NCBI GenBank assembly: GCA_964587885.1
Contig: CAZPME010000002.1
Coordinates: 1-64,000, forward strand
DNA from: UBA60 sp964587885
Lineage (GTDB): Archaea > Thermoplasmatota > Poseidoniia > Poseidoniales > Poseidoniaceae
Direction of reading: 5' to 3'
DNA: 64,000 nucleotides
The translations under genes were made by a program, and so were the position numbers. Below the pieces are notes generated by a model that saw only the letters and a list, made by a program, of their open reading frames with translations, searched no databases and was not told where the DNA came from. Position 1 is the stretch's first letter; the number at the start of each line of letters is the position of its first letter. Shown here piece by piece: positions 1 to 8,423 of the stretch.

Positions 1-54
1 GGGTTAAGTCGTAACAAGGTATCTGTAGGGGAACCTGCAGATGGATCACCTCCT
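1..54 (+). rRNA. rrs: 16S ribosomal RNA, 3' end (partial)
   Basis: Only the last part of the small-subunit rRNA is inside the window. Visible are the conserved GTAACAAGGTA block, helix 45 with its GGAA loop (GTAGG-GGAA-CCTGC) and the terminal GGATCACCTCCT, which is the anti-Shine-Dalgarno tail. That tail predicts AGGAGGTGATCC as the ideal ribosome binding site, and GGTGA-type sites do occur before many genes here. The exact mature 3' end is taken as base 54 by analogy with other archaeal 16S genes. No tRNA-Ala or 23S gene follows. The next element is a terminator and then a protein gene, so the 16S gene stands alone. Confidence 0.95.
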
Positions 55-67
55 AAGAAACCGGGGG

Positions 68-115
68 CGGGGAGTCATTTTGACTCCCCGTCTCCACTCT
101 TTTTTTTTCTTTTTT
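68..115 (+). terminator. Hairpin plus T-run terminator after 16S rRNA
   Basis: A perfect 10-bp inverted repeat (68-77 with 81-90, stem CGGGGAGTCA, loop TTT) is followed by an almost uninterrupted T tract at about 100-115. It begins 14 bases after the 16S 3' end. It probably ends the rRNA transcript, which argues against a longer 16S-23S operon. Part of the stem could also serve in 3' processing. Confidence 0.75.
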
Positions 116-166
116 CTAAATGCGCCTAAGGCACGTTCAATCACTGAAGTGTTGAAGTGCAATAAT

Positions 167-175
167 GAAATATTG
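167..175 (+). promoter_or_regulatory. TATA-like box of the small membrane protein gene
   Basis: GAAATATTG is centred about 24 nt before the ATG at 195, the same spacing seen before several other first genes in this window (20946, 21414, 44280). It supports the 195 start over an upstream in-frame ATG at 165 and suggests a leaderless transcript. Identified by eye only. Confidence 0.35.
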
Positions 176-194
176 TATGGGTGCTGGGTGGTTC

Positions 195-647
195 ATGCAA
201 CCGCCACAAGAAACAACCGAATGGTTCAATCCTTCAGAGGCTCAACCATCCGACCCTGCCCAACCCCAAGTGATGGCAACTCCTCAACCAGTAATGGTTG
301 GTGCAGCCCAACCTGGTGTTGCAGGAGCAGGTCAACCGATGATGATTGCTGGTTCACCAAGTTCTTTTCCAGTTCAGCCGATGATGGGCGGTGGGATTCC
401 GACCACCAATGCGACTCTTGCCCTCATTCTCTCAATAGTTTCTATTTTCGCCGGCGGTATTTGTTTAGCGATTCCAGCACTAATAATCGCCAATGGCGCC
501 CTTGCAGTGACCAATCAATTCCCTGGTCATCCCGATGCAGGCAACGCGAAGGCAGCACAAGTCATCTCTTGGATAATAATCGGCCTAACCGCATTGGTTG
601 TTGTGGTAATAATCTTGGCTATTTCAATCGGTGCTGCGACTGGTTGA
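195..647 (+). CDS. Small two-TM membrane protein with Gln-Pro-Met-rich N-terminus (DUF4190/CD225-like)
   Basis: The product is about 150 residues. The first ~65 residues are a low-complexity cytosolic-looking tail with repeated QPVM/QPMM units spaced by Gly and Ala. Two hydrophobic segments follow at about 74-100 and 124-146. Between them is a loop ending in a GNAKAAQ segment that resembles the DUF4190 or CD225/dispanin type of two-TM protein. That match is by eye and weak. The ATG at 195 is preferred because a TATA-like box lies ~24 nt upstream; an in-frame ATG at 165 would add ten residues. The same QPVM-type tail recurs in the membrane protein at 2648. No function is assigned. Confidence 0.75.
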   Translation: MQPPQETTEWFNPSEAQPSDPAQPQVMATPQPVMVGAAQPGVAGAGQPMMIAGSPSSFPVQPMMGGGIPTTNATLALILSIVSIFAGGICLAIPALIIANGALAVTNQFPGHPDAGNAKAAQVISWIIIGLTALVVVVIILAISIGAATG

Positions 648-657
648 CCGGCGTTGG

Positions 658-1059
658 ATGACAATGTTGACCGATGAGCAAAAATCCTGGTTGGAATCAG
701 GAACAGCCGAATTTAATGTCGGCCGCTTCTGGCACGCCCACGAAGAGTGGGAAGAGCTGTGGAAATCTCTCAAGGCACAGGATTACGATATACTCTATGT
801 CAGAGGGATTCAGGGATTGATTCAATCTGCAGCACTACTATTCCAAGTCGAGAAACAGAATCGGCGCGGGGTGGTAAACATGTGGGGTAAACTGACCGAT
901 AAGTTAGGACTTCCAAATGACCCCAAGATGGCTGACCTGTGGGGACTTGAAGTTGCACCTCTACTCAACGCCCTTCACCCCTTCTATCTCGATGCAGCCT
1001 TAGACCAGCCGCAATGGGAGTTAGTCGCTAGTGAAGTCAAAATAGTTCACAAATCATAG
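658..1059 (+). CDS. DUF309 domain protein
   Basis: A 133-residue protein with the DUF309 signature: HAHEEWEELW at about 26-35 and the RGIQGLIQSAALL helix at about 49-61. The family is a small all-helical fold with conserved His, Glu and Trp residues that could bind a metal, but no enzymatic role has been established. I place the start at ATG 658, ten bases after the preceding stop; ATG 664 is an alternative two codons in. An in-frame GTG at 631 overlaps the upstream gene and gives a non-conserved leader. The tight spacing suggests co-transcription with the membrane protein gene. Confidence 0.85.
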   Translation: MTMLTDEQKSWLESGTAEFNVGRFWHAHEEWEELWKSLKAQDYDILYVRGIQGLIQSAALLFQVEKQNRRGVVNMWGKLTDKLGLPNDPKMADLWGLEVAPLLNALHPFYLDAALDQPQWELVASEVKIVHKS

Positions 1060-1076
1060 GTGCAGAAGTCGCAATA

Positions 1077-1940
1077 TTATTTCTTCATTTTATCGATGAT
1101 TCGTCCTTTGAAAGTCAGCAGGTTTAGTTTGGGAGCATCAAGGCTTACACTGATACTGGCACCGCGATTGAAGTGGTACTCGTCCCAGCCATCGGGCACA
1201 ACATAGCCGCGGTGCATATCGCTGGTAATCACTGTCACCTCATTCGTCCACGCTAGATAGGCTTCAGGGTGTTCGCTTCGCTCATTACGGTTGAGGTCTC
1301 TGGCGACGACCAGATAATGACTGTCAATTTCATCATCCAAAATAGCAACCTTGTTGGAGTCGGTGATGTGGGAAAACCATGCTCCTTGTCCGGCAAAGGT
1401 AGAGAAAAGCAGCCCCGAGGAATGTTGCTCTATGTCCATCTCGCCGCGTTGCAGGCGATACTTCGATGGCGCATATTGGTGAGTATTGGCAACCAACAGA
1501 TCGTTTAGTGCCGGGTCAGAAATGATTTTGTTTCCACTGGTTGAAGTAATGGTAGCCTGTAGGCGAGGGAGGGAATTTACTATCGCTTGACCGGCAAGTG
1601 TTGCCACGATATCGTCGGCAAATGTCGCCACAGTTGAATCCATAAAAAATCCAAGACTACCATCCGGGTCATCATCTCGTGGATGACTATTGACTCCCAT
1701 TACTGGTGTGCTTGAATCTATATTATGGGAGATTGAGGTCAAAGTTCCATCCCCTCCCAAGATGATTACTAAGTCGCGTCCAATGAAATCAGCCCGACTT
1801 ACCTTTTCTCTCACTTTGGTATCAAGACGAATTTGGCCATCAATTACCATTTCATCCAGTACTGCAGAGACCGAGAACAAACTCTCGTCATGCACGACTT
1901 CATGGGTCTTCTTGTAGACCAGCAGTACGTCTTTTGCCAT
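1077..1940 (-). CDS. nadK: NAD kinase family protein
   Basis: A 287-residue protein with the diagnostic GGDGT motif at about 62-66, followed by the TPVMGVN strand, and a plausible ATP-NAD kinase beta-sandwich in the C-terminal half. NAD kinase phosphorylates NAD to NADP in the cytosol. The stretch around 75-95 has an Asp-rich insertion (HPRDDDPDGS) where canonical enzymes have a shorter G(N/H)xGFL loop, so it is a divergent member. Start ATG 1940 (MAKDVLL) is preferred over the GTG at 1949 because of a GTGAGG stretch just upstream. It is convergent with the DUF309 gene and divergent from the molybdopterin-domain gene at 2017. Confidence 0.85.
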   Translation of the reverse strand: MAKDVLLVYKKTHEVVHDESLFSVSAVLDEMVIDGQIRLDTKVREKVSRADFIGRDLVIILGGDGTLTSISHNIDSSTPVMGVNSHPRDDDPDGSLGFFMDSTVATFADDIVATLAGQAIVNSLPRLQATITSTSGNKIISDPALNDLLVANTHQYAPSKYRLQRGEMDIEQHSSGLLFSTFAGQGAWFSHITDSNKVAILDDEIDSHYLVVARDLNRNERSEHPEAYLAWTNEVTVITSDMHRGYVVPDGWDEYHFNRGASISVSLDAPKLNLLTFKGRIIDKMKK

Positions 1941-2016
1941 CTTCCTCACTTTGGCCGATGGGGCGCGACCTTATCAGTTAAAGCACAGTTAGATATTCGC
2001 TAGTTTGAGCAATATC

Positions 2017-2607
2017 ATGACTGAAACTAGACCTCGCCTGCCCGCCGGCCAATTTTTGACCGAGCGTTTCCCAGTTCTTACCTACGGCGATACCCCTGAG
2101 GTTTCTACCGAAGAATGGAATATCTCAGCATGGGGTTTTGGCCTACAGGATAAGATAACTTGGGATTGGCAACAATTCAATGCATTGGAGCAACATGAAA
2201 CCACCCGAGATTTTCATTGTGTCACAACTTGGTCACGTTATGAGAATCATTGGGGAGGTATACGGGTCGAAGCTGTATGGCGTCAAATTGAATCGCAATT
2301 GGAAGAAGGAAAAAGTCCCAATGCTGTGATGTTGCACTGTTATGGTGGATATACCACCAATCTCTTGCTCAAGGATTTCTTAACCGACGACAATCTTTTC
2401 GCCAGCCATCACGATGGTCAGCCACTCACAATTCCTCATGGTGGGCCAATGCGTTTTGTCTGTCACCATCTATATGCATGGAAATCAGCAAAATGGGTCA
2501 ATGGCATCGAGTTATTGGAAGTTGATGAGCGTGGGTTTTGGGAGCGTCATGGCTACCATAATCGTGGTGATCCTTGGGGAGAGGAGCGCTATTCATACCA
2601 AGAGTAA
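2017..2607 (+). CDS. Sulfite oxidase-like molybdopterin-binding oxidoreductase
   Basis: A 196-residue protein consisting of essentially one oxidoreductase molybdopterin-binding domain. The HCVTTWS motif at about 67-73 carries the Cys (about 68) that ligates molybdenum in the sulfite oxidase family, followed by NHWGGI. Later come LHCYGGYTTNL and a C-terminal LYAWKSAKWVNGI segment, both typical of YuiH-like proteins. There is no heme domain, dimerisation domain or Tat signal, so it looks like a soluble single-domain oxidoreductase. Substrate and electron partner are unknown. Start ATG 2017 is chosen over TTG 2005; a TTAGATATT box lies ~24 nt upstream. Confidence 0.88.
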   Translation: MTETRPRLPAGQFLTERFPVLTYGDTPEVSTEEWNISAWGFGLQDKITWDWQQFNALEQHETTRDFHCVTTWSRYENHWGGIRVEAVWRQIESQLEEGKSPNAVMLHCYGGYTTNLLLKDFLTDDNLFASHHDGQPLTIPHGGPMRFVCHHLYAWKSAKWVNGIELLEVDERGFWERHGYHNRGDPWGEERYSYQE

Positions 2608-2647
2608 GTTTGCACATATTCAATAATCTCGACTAGGTGGCGCAATC

Positions 2648-3454
2648 ATGCAAGAGGATGAGAATTCCACCGACGACCCCGATGTCGAGACAGGTGGTGG
2701 GGAAACTGCAGAAATTGGTTTTACTCAGTCGGTAATAGCTGATTCCGAAGCAACTCAACCGATTGAAGCGCAAGAGGAAGCGCCCAGCGCTACAACACCT
2801 CAACCAGTATTGCTCGGGGCGGGAGCCTCTCAGCCGGTAATGCTTGGAACTGTGAATACTCAGCCAATGATGCAAGCCCAGCCGTACGGCCAAGTCATGA
2901 TGGTCGGACCACCAAGCGGAGCACCCAAAGTAATCGGTGTGCTGACTATCGTTTGGGGAGCAATAGGTCTTCTCGATGGGATTAGTTTTGTCACCATGCC
3001 CAAGACCCTTGCATTCGTTACTCTTACTTTGCTCAAAGTAATCACCAGTTTGGGTTTATTATATTCAGGCGCACTCATCTATTCCTACCAAAAACGGGGT
3101 ATCCAGTTAACTTGGGTTCTCATATTAGTTGGTACAGTAATTTCAATTGCAACCGTTTCAATGATGCCGGCGATGTATGAAGAAATGGTTGCCAATGGGG
3201 ACATGACTCAAGAAGACGCCGACTTCCTAAATCAGCAGAGCACGTTAACCCAAGGAATTGGAATTGGAATTTCCGTATTCTGCGGTGGAATCTGCGGGCT
3301 ATTCGTTGCAGTACCCTTGATGGTGGCCAATAATGGCTTAGATAATTCATCCTTATTCTCTAGCACCAAACCGGATAATATTGACGGTGGTACAATGAAA
3401 GAATACATGGGTGAAAATGAGATGGCAGCAGCCGGAGAAACTCAAGAGGAATGA
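2648..3454 (+). CDS. Four-TM membrane protein with QPVM-type repeats
   Basis: A 268-residue protein that I do not recognise. Residues 1-90 are acidic, then Gln/Pro/Met-rich with units such as QPVLLG, QPVMLG and QPMM, closely echoing the tail of the protein at 195. Hydrophobic segments lie at about 94-115, 119-146, 152-173 and 203-227. The loop between TM3 and TM4 is acidic, and the C-terminus is a short charged tail. The shared N-terminal style suggests both proteins use the tail for the same interaction, but that is inference. The gene is 40 bp downstream of the molybdopterin-domain gene on the same strand. Confidence 0.8.
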   Translation: MQEDENSTDDPDVETGGGETAEIGFTQSVIADSEATQPIEAQEEAPSATTPQPVLLGAGASQPVMLGTVNTQPMMQAQPYGQVMMVGPPSGAPKVIGVLTIVWGAIGLLDGISFVTMPKTLAFVTLTLLKVITSLGLLYSGALIYSYQKRGIQLTWVLILVGTVISIATVSMMPAMYEEMVANGDMTQEDADFLNQQSTLTQGIGIGISVFCGGICGLFVAVPLMVANNGLDNSSLFSSTKPDNIDGGTMKEYMGENEMAAAGETQEE

Positions 3455-3521
3455 CCTCTATTGCCGGTGACTCGAAGCAGTAAAACTAGCCAGTAACAAT
3501 AAGAAAAATAGTGGTGGTAAA

Positions 3522-3986
3522 ATGGGGGATTTAGTCACTGGGACGGCGGCAACATATGTCGAGGAATTGTGGGTTGAGTCACCTAAGAGATACTCAATCA
3601 CCCCGATAACCGAGGATGTGCAAAGGGTAGTAAGTGCCAGCGGAATAGTCGATGGTCTAGTCTTGGTCAATCCTATGCACATTACTGCCAGCGTCTATGT
3701 CAATGACCTCGAATACGGTTTGCATGACGATATAATGGAATGGCTGGAGCGAGTAGTTCCTTTTGGTGGCCCCGATGGCAAGGATGGAAAGGAATACCGC
3801 CATCACATGACAGGAGAGGATAATGGCGATGCCCATCTTAAGCGACAGTTACTAGGCCAACAGGTGACTATGCCGGTTAGTGATGGCCGACTCCATCTAG
3901 GCATGTGGGAACAGATTCACTATGCTGAATTTGATGGTAAGCGCCGCAAGCGTATTTTGGTAAAGGTGGTCGGAGTAATCCCCTAG
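3522..3986 (+). CDS. YjbQ/UPF0047 family protein
   Basis: A 154-residue protein matching the YjbQ (UPF0047) family along its whole length. Visible signatures are NPMHITASVYVND at about 50-62, the YRHH...GEDNGDAHLKRQLLG block at about 90-115, and DGRLHLGMWEQI...EFDGKRRKRI near the C-terminus. Family members have been reported with thiamin-phosphate synthase activity in vitro, and the conserved His residues suggest metal binding. The physiological role is unsettled. Start ATG 3522 is preceded by a GTGGTGG stretch. The thioesterase gene follows after 14 bp, probably in the same transcript. Confidence 0.88.
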   Translation: MGDLVTGTAATYVEELWVESPKRYSITPITEDVQRVVSASGIVDGLVLVNPMHITASVYVNDLEYGLHDDIMEWLERVVPFGGPDGKDGKEYRHHMTGEDNGDAHLKRQLLGQQVTMPVSDGRLHLGMWEQIHYAEFDGKRRKRILVKVVGVIP

Positions 3987-4000
3987 CCGAGTTGATAGTC

Positions 4001-4435
4001 ATGTCCGATGAGCCTATCTTCAGCCAACTGCCAGAGTTTTCTGGTATCGCAAAAGCGATGCAAATTGAACCAATTGCATGGGAGAAAGGTTCGGTAAGTG
4101 TTGGCGTGACTGTAACCAAAGCCCACACCAATGTAGGTGGTGTTGCTCACGGTGGCTTGGCTAGTATGATGCTCGATATGGCACTCGGGGGGACGTTGGT
4201 CTCGACCCTATTGGTCGAGGAATGGTGTGCAACTACTGCACTCAATGTGAACTTCATCGATGCCGCTCAAGTAGGTACACACATGGTTGCTACAGGTCGA
4301 ATCATTCGGCGTGGACGTAATGTCGCTCACCTTGCCGGTGAAGTTCTCGACGATAATGGCCGCCTTATCGCTAACGCTACTGGAACATGGGCGATTTGGG
4401 AAAAGCGACCTGCATCGATGCCGGGGCGGGAATAA
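4001..4435 (+). CDS. PaaI-type hotdog-fold thioesterase
   Basis: A 144-residue single hotdog domain. The NVGGVAHGG motif at about 44-52 and the following LDMA helix with its Asp (about 59) match the PaaI/YbgC-like acyl-CoA thioesterase active-site region. A central GTHMVATGRIIRRGR strand and a GRLIANATGTW strand complete the fold. It probably hydrolyses an acyl-CoA in the cytosol; the substrate cannot be read from sequence. Start ATG 4001 is preferred over TTG 3992. It follows the YjbQ gene closely and is convergent with the topoisomerase gene. Confidence 0.87.
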   Translation: MSDEPIFSQLPEFSGIAKAMQIEPIAWEKGSVSVGVTVTKAHTNVGGVAHGGLASMMLDMALGGTLVSTLLVEEWCATTALNVNFIDAAQVGTHMVATGRIIRRGRNVAHLAGEVLDDNGRLIANATGTWAIWEKRPASMPGRE

Positions 4436-4467
4436 ACCAATCCCAACCTAATTCAATGTGACAACCA

Positions 4468-5670
4468 TCATCCAAATTTTGACAGGTAGTGCAGAGTAGT
4501 ACTTTCATCGCGATTGAGACCGCGAACCTTTCTCTCACCGCTCACTTTACCCCATTTTTTGGCAAAACTTTCCTCGTTCCAATCATTAAGGAATATCGGA
4601 TGAATGTAGGATGACCGGCAAACCGTACGGGTATTTCCGAGGTCGCCTGAAACCGTATCGACAACTGCGAGCAGGACTTTTTGCCGTTGTTTTTCAGTCC
4701 CGATTGTGAACTCTCCATCATTTGAGAGTTTGAGCAAACCGGCATTTTTCTTGAGTTCGTGAATCCACAGGTCATTTTTACCTGTGATGACTTTAGCAAA
4801 TCTTGCCGCAGTTTTCCACGTTGCCGCCCATGTTCGGAAGTCTTTGGCGGTATATCTCTTCCCAGTAGCCTGCCTTAGATACTGGTTGATGTGCTCAGCC
4901 TTTAGGTCAGCATCACCGCGTTTGGTGCTGTAGCGAAACAAATCTTGATCCTTATTTTTGCCACCGACCTTCCGACTTGCCTCAATTAAGTCTACTACAT
5001 CGTCATCTTCGATAATTAAATCCCAAGTTTTTCCCGATTTTCCAGTGAATAGGAAGTGGGCATCGTGACGACCTTCGGCGGCATCACCGGTTATTTTTGC
5101 GAAGTGCCCTTCCTTGAGAGTGGTAAGTCCATAGGAATCATTCTTCTTAGCGTATTCATCACTTCCCACGCGGATATGCACGGTATCCATGAGGTGGACC
5201 ACGGTTGCGCTCACCCGTTCCAAACCCATTCTGCTCCGTTTGCGGTAGGGGAGATTGAGGTCGGCTTCGACCCGCTTACGAATTTTCGGTAATTGTTTGG
5301 CAAAGCCAGCCAATCCGTCGAATTTCATAATCGATTTTATCGCGGTCCAATCGTCGTGGTAGCGATACTGGAGGCGACCTTTGCTATCTTTACCGGTTGC
5401 TTGAAGATGGCCGCGTTCATTAGGGCAGAGCCAGACATCAGTCCATGCTGGCGGAATCACCATTGCGTCAAAGCGTTTAATCAGCGCTGCTGTTTTGATT
5501 TTTTTTCCTTTGACGTCAAAATATTCCCATACTTCACCCTCATCCTTCCCTTTGGTTTTGCTGAGTTTACGCGAATACCCCTTCTTACTGGTGTCTGAAC
5601 GCACGAGTTTTGAACGCTTGAGCGCTTCCTCAGCGTCGGCCTTCATAATGCAACCAGTACGGCTCGGCAT
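4468..5670 (-). CDS. DNA topoisomerase IB (poxvirus/bacterial type)
   Basis: A 400-residue protein with full type IB topoisomerase architecture in the compact poxvirus/bacterial form. The N-terminal domain contains VIPPAWTDVWLCPNERGHLQ-type text at about 70-90. The catalytic domain contains VGSDEYAKKNDSYGLTTL, then DFRTWAATW, and finally NTRTVCRSSYIHP, where Tyr at about 355 is the expected nucleophile. The enzyme relaxes supercoils through a 3'-phosphotyrosyl intermediate. It lacks the large N-terminal and linker regions of eukaryotic or thaumarchaeal Top1. An in-frame ATG at 5646 has a TAAAAAT box about 27 nt upstream and may be the true start. Confidence 0.92.
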   Translation of the reverse strand: MPSRTGCIMKADAEEALKRSKLVRSDTSKKGYSRKLSKTKGKDEGEVWEYFDVKGKKIKTAALIKRFDAMVIPPAWTDVWLCPNERGHLQATGKDSKGRLQYRYHDDWTAIKSIMKFDGLAGFAKQLPKIRKRVEADLNLPYRKRSRMGLERVSATVVHLMDTVHIRVGSDEYAKKNDSYGLTTLKEGHFAKITGDAAEGRHDAHFLFTGKSGKTWDLIIEDDDVVDLIEASRKVGGKNKDQDLFRYSTKRGDADLKAEHINQYLRQATGKRYTAKDFRTWAATWKTAARFAKVITGKNDLWIHELKKNAGLLKLSNDGEFTIGTEKQRQKVLLAVVDTVSGDLGNTRTVCRSSYIHPIFLNDWNEESFAKKWGKVSGERKVRGLNRDESTTLHYLSKFG

Positions 5671-5802
5671 TTTTACTTGATGACGGGGTATTTTGAGGCT
5701 AATGGTTCAGCGGCAAAGTTCACAATCTCGCCAAACACGCGAGTAGTTATGCAAGCAAGTATTGCCGATGCAAATTTAGATAGAGGTGGTTTTCACTTAT
5801 CG

Positions 5803-7083
5803 ATGCCTTATACGATAATTGGATGGATATTGTGGGGTATTGGAATAGCCCTTGCAGTCGTAGGTATTGTCGTGAATTTACTGATCAGCGCGCTAGGCTT
5901 TCTTCTAATGGCCTTTGCCAGCCCAGGCTCGCTTGAAGCTGAGTTGAAGAAATTACGTGACAACGCTCAGCCGGCGGAAGTTCTGGCTGCCAAAGCCGAA
6001 GAAAGCGGAGTTGAGGTGCAGAGTTATTGGCTTGGAATGCGTACCATCACCCCTTCAAATGATCCTAATGATTGGATTTTACCTGCTCCTGGTCCAGCAA
6101 CTTGGAATGACACCTCACCCTATGATCAGGACGAGGGCGGCGAGCCACTACCGGAGCACCCGCACAAAGTAGGGACTCCTAGGCCAGCCACATTGTCGGG
6201 ATTTGGAATTTGGTCGCTGATTTCAGGAATTTTTGCAATCGCTGGGATGTACTTGCTGGTAACTGCTCCTGATGACGTAGCCGAGACTTCTAACCCTAGT
6301 ATTATCATAGGTATTGGAGCCGGTTTAATGCTAATTTTGGGTCTTGTCGGGTTTTTCAAGAATCGTATGAATAAGCAAATGCTCGATACACCTACTTCGT
6401 TAGTACGTTCGGTTGCTGTCGGTTATCCTGAACTTGTCGGCCAAGTTCGCCCTGTGGGTGAAGGGTCAATGTCTGTTGAAGTGGGTCATGCCTCACATCG
6501 CCGTATTGACCGCGTCGTAGCTTACCGTTGGACACACGAAGTCTATCGCTGCCGAACAGAGACTGATAGTGAAGGAAATACTACCGAGAAATGTAATTGG
6601 GATACAGTAGAGGACATATCTGGTGAATTGCCATTTGTAATGCACGATGGCACCGGTGGCCTAAAAGTTGAGACTGAGTCATTTAAGCGTCGTGATTGGG
6701 GGCAACACATCAAGCGTTGGGAAAGTAATCACGACAACAATATCGGGCGCGAATTATTTGGCCAAATCGCCAATAAACTCATGCATGGTGGGCGAATCAA
6801 GAAACATCGTTGGACGATTTGGGCACTTCGACTTGGAGACCCTGTCTATATTCTTGGCAACACGATGAGCCGTACCGATGCTGAAATTGATGGCGAGGGC
6901 TTAGACCGCACCAAGCAGCATCATTTGCTCAAAGTCGTAGGTGAAGATGCGCCTGGTGTGAGGGCTGAGATTCGTCGCGGCACCGAGTTATCTAATATTG
7001 GTCGAATGCGCTCGGGAATCGAAATGGTTGCAATACCATTCGCAATAATGCTCGGCTTCGTAGGCCTGTTCGGTGTTATTTGA
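5803..7083 (+). CDS. Membrane protein with GIDE/MULAN-like domain
   Basis: About 426 residues. Hydrophobic segments occur at 4-38, about 134-154, about 166-185 and at the C-terminus (405-426). The soluble part from about 203 shows the GIDE pattern known from mitochondrial MUL1/MULAN and prokaryotic relatives: VGYPELVGQV, then VVAYRWTHEVYRC, then LPFVMHDGTGGLKVET, and later DPVYILG. There is no RING finger, so ubiquitin-ligase activity is not implied. A strong GAGGTGG site upstream picks ATG 5803. The frame is open back to 5677, but such starts would leave only six bases to the divergent topoisomerase gene. Two genes downstream lies LemA, which often neighbours prokaryotic GIDE proteins. Confidence 0.78.
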   Translation: MPYTIIGWILWGIGIALAVVGIVVNLLISALGFLLMAFASPGSLEAELKKLRDNAQPAEVLAAKAEESGVEVQSYWLGMRTITPSNDPNDWILPAPGPATWNDTSPYDQDEGGEPLPEHPHKVGTPRPATLSGFGIWSLISGIFAIAGMYLLVTAPDDVAETSNPSIIIGIGAGLMLILGLVGFFKNRMNKQMLDTPTSLVRSVAVGYPELVGQVRPVGEGSMSVEVGHASHRRIDRVVAYRWTHEVYRCRTETDSEGNTTEKCNWDTVEDISGELPFVMHDGTGGLKVETESFKRRDWGQHIKRWESNHDNNIGRELFGQIANKLMHGGRIKKHRWTIWALRLGDPVYILGNTMSRTDAEIDGEGLDRTKQHHLLKVVGEDAPGVRAEIRRGTELSNIGRMRSGIEMVAIPFAIMLGFVGLFGVI

Positions 7084-7123
7084 CCGGCGATGACCTCAAG
7101 AACCTCGCTTAACTCGCCAGCCT

Positions 7124-8359
7124 ATGACCCTACCTGAAGTGGTAATAGTCGGTGGCGCAAGAACCCCATTTTGTGAATGGTCAGGCGGTAAGCGTGGCGA
7201 TGGTCAAAAGGGAGGATTGCTGCGCAATGTTTCTGCTCTAACTCTAGGGTCAGAGGCCATCAAAGGTGCTCTTGAGAATTCTAAAACTCCTGCCAGTAAG
7301 GTGGATCACGTGGTAATGGGTTACGCTTTGCAAACTTGTGATCAAGCAATTTTTGGTGCTCGACATGCAGGTCTAAAAGCCGGTATTCCTCAAGAGGTGC
7401 CGATGCTCACCCTGTCTCGAATTTGTGGTAGTGGGTTACAATCAATTATTTCTGGTGCGCAGATGATTCAACTGGGAGAGGCATCCACAGTTGTTGCTGG
7501 TGGGATGGAGAATCTCAGTCAAGCACCTCATGTCTTGCGTGATATGCGTGATACCTACCGACTTGGACGCCCTCCAAAGGCCGGAGATGAATTATCCAAA
7601 GACATGGAAGACTATCTTTTCACTAACTTGCTCGATGGAATGTGTGGCTCCTTTATGGCTCAGACTAGTGATGAATTATGCCGGAGAAAGGAAATTTCCC
7701 GAGAGGAGACTGACTCGTTTGCCGCTCTCAGCCATTCACGCACCGCCGCTAGCATTGATAGCGGCAAGTGGGCTAAAGAAATCGTATCCATCGACAATGG
7801 TGAACGCATGGTAACCCATGAGGATGAAGACCACGTAGTTAGGGGAACAACCCCCGAATCATTATCTGAACTCCGAACTGCATTCGGTGAGAACAGTCTG
7901 GTAACTGCAGGCAATGCCTCTGGCGTGGTCGATGGGGCTGCGGCTGTAGTCATCAAGTCAGCAGAGCAAGCCGCCGCTGATGGCGACTCTCCACTCGCTC
8001 GCATCGTATCTTGGGGTATAGTCGGGATAGAACCAGCGATTATGGCATATGGTCCGGTTCCAAGCAGCCGACTTGCGCTGGAAAAAGCCGGATTAACGAT
8101 TGCAGAAATCGACCGCTGGGAAATCAACGAAGCATTCGCTGGTCAAGCGGTTGCTTGCATCAAAGATTTGGGCTTAGATGTAGAAAAAGTCAACGTCAAC
8201 GGCGGAGCAGTTGGCATCGGTCATCCCTTGGCTGCAACTGGAACTAGGCTGGCACTCACATTGGCTCACGAATTGAGGCGAAGCAGTAGCCGCTTTGGTG
8301 TCGCTACCGCGTGTATCGGTGGCGGTCAAGGCATTGCAATGGTTATTGAAGCGCTTTGA
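7124..8359 (+). CDS. Acetyl-CoA C-acetyltransferase (thiolase)
   Basis: A 411-residue thiolase with all catalytic landmarks: nucleophilic Cys101 in LSRICGSGLQ, the NEAFAGQ segment, His367 in GGAVGIGHPLAATG and Cys397 in TACIGGGQGIA. The NEAFA block and final GGGQG type place it with degradative/biosynthetic thiolases (acetyl-CoA acetyltransferase) rather than archaeal SCP-x-type thiolases, which lack the usual C-terminal Cys. It condenses two acetyl-CoA or cleaves 3-ketoacyl-CoA. The mevalonate route or fatty acid/branched-chain breakdown are both possible. It starts 40 bp after the GIDE protein gene and is probably co-transcribed. Confidence 0.92.
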   Translation: MTLPEVVIVGGARTPFCEWSGGKRGDGQKGGLLRNVSALTLGSEAIKGALENSKTPASKVDHVVMGYALQTCDQAIFGARHAGLKAGIPQEVPMLTLSRICGSGLQSIISGAQMIQLGEASTVVAGGMENLSQAPHVLRDMRDTYRLGRPPKAGDELSKDMEDYLFTNLLDGMCGSFMAQTSDELCRRKEISREETDSFAALSHSRTAASIDSGKWAKEIVSIDNGERMVTHEDEDHVVRGTTPESLSELRTAFGENSLVTAGNASGVVDGAAAVVIKSAEQAAADGDSPLARIVSWGIVGIEPAIMAYGPVPSSRLALEKAGLTIAEIDRWEINEAFAGQAVACIKDLGLDVEKVNVNGGAVGIGHPLAATGTRLALTLAHELRRSSSRFGVATACIGGGQGIAMVIEAL

Positions 8360-8423
8360 AGCACTTTGAGCCGGCTCATAACTTCGTAGCATCATTGATG
8401 TAGTAGCCTTCAGTCGTCATAAT

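Noticed and set aside
41..661. Long frame across the 16S end and first protein gene
   Set aside because: It starts inside the 16S 3' end, passes through the terminator and overlaps the better-supported gene at 195 in another frame; its composition is not protein-like.
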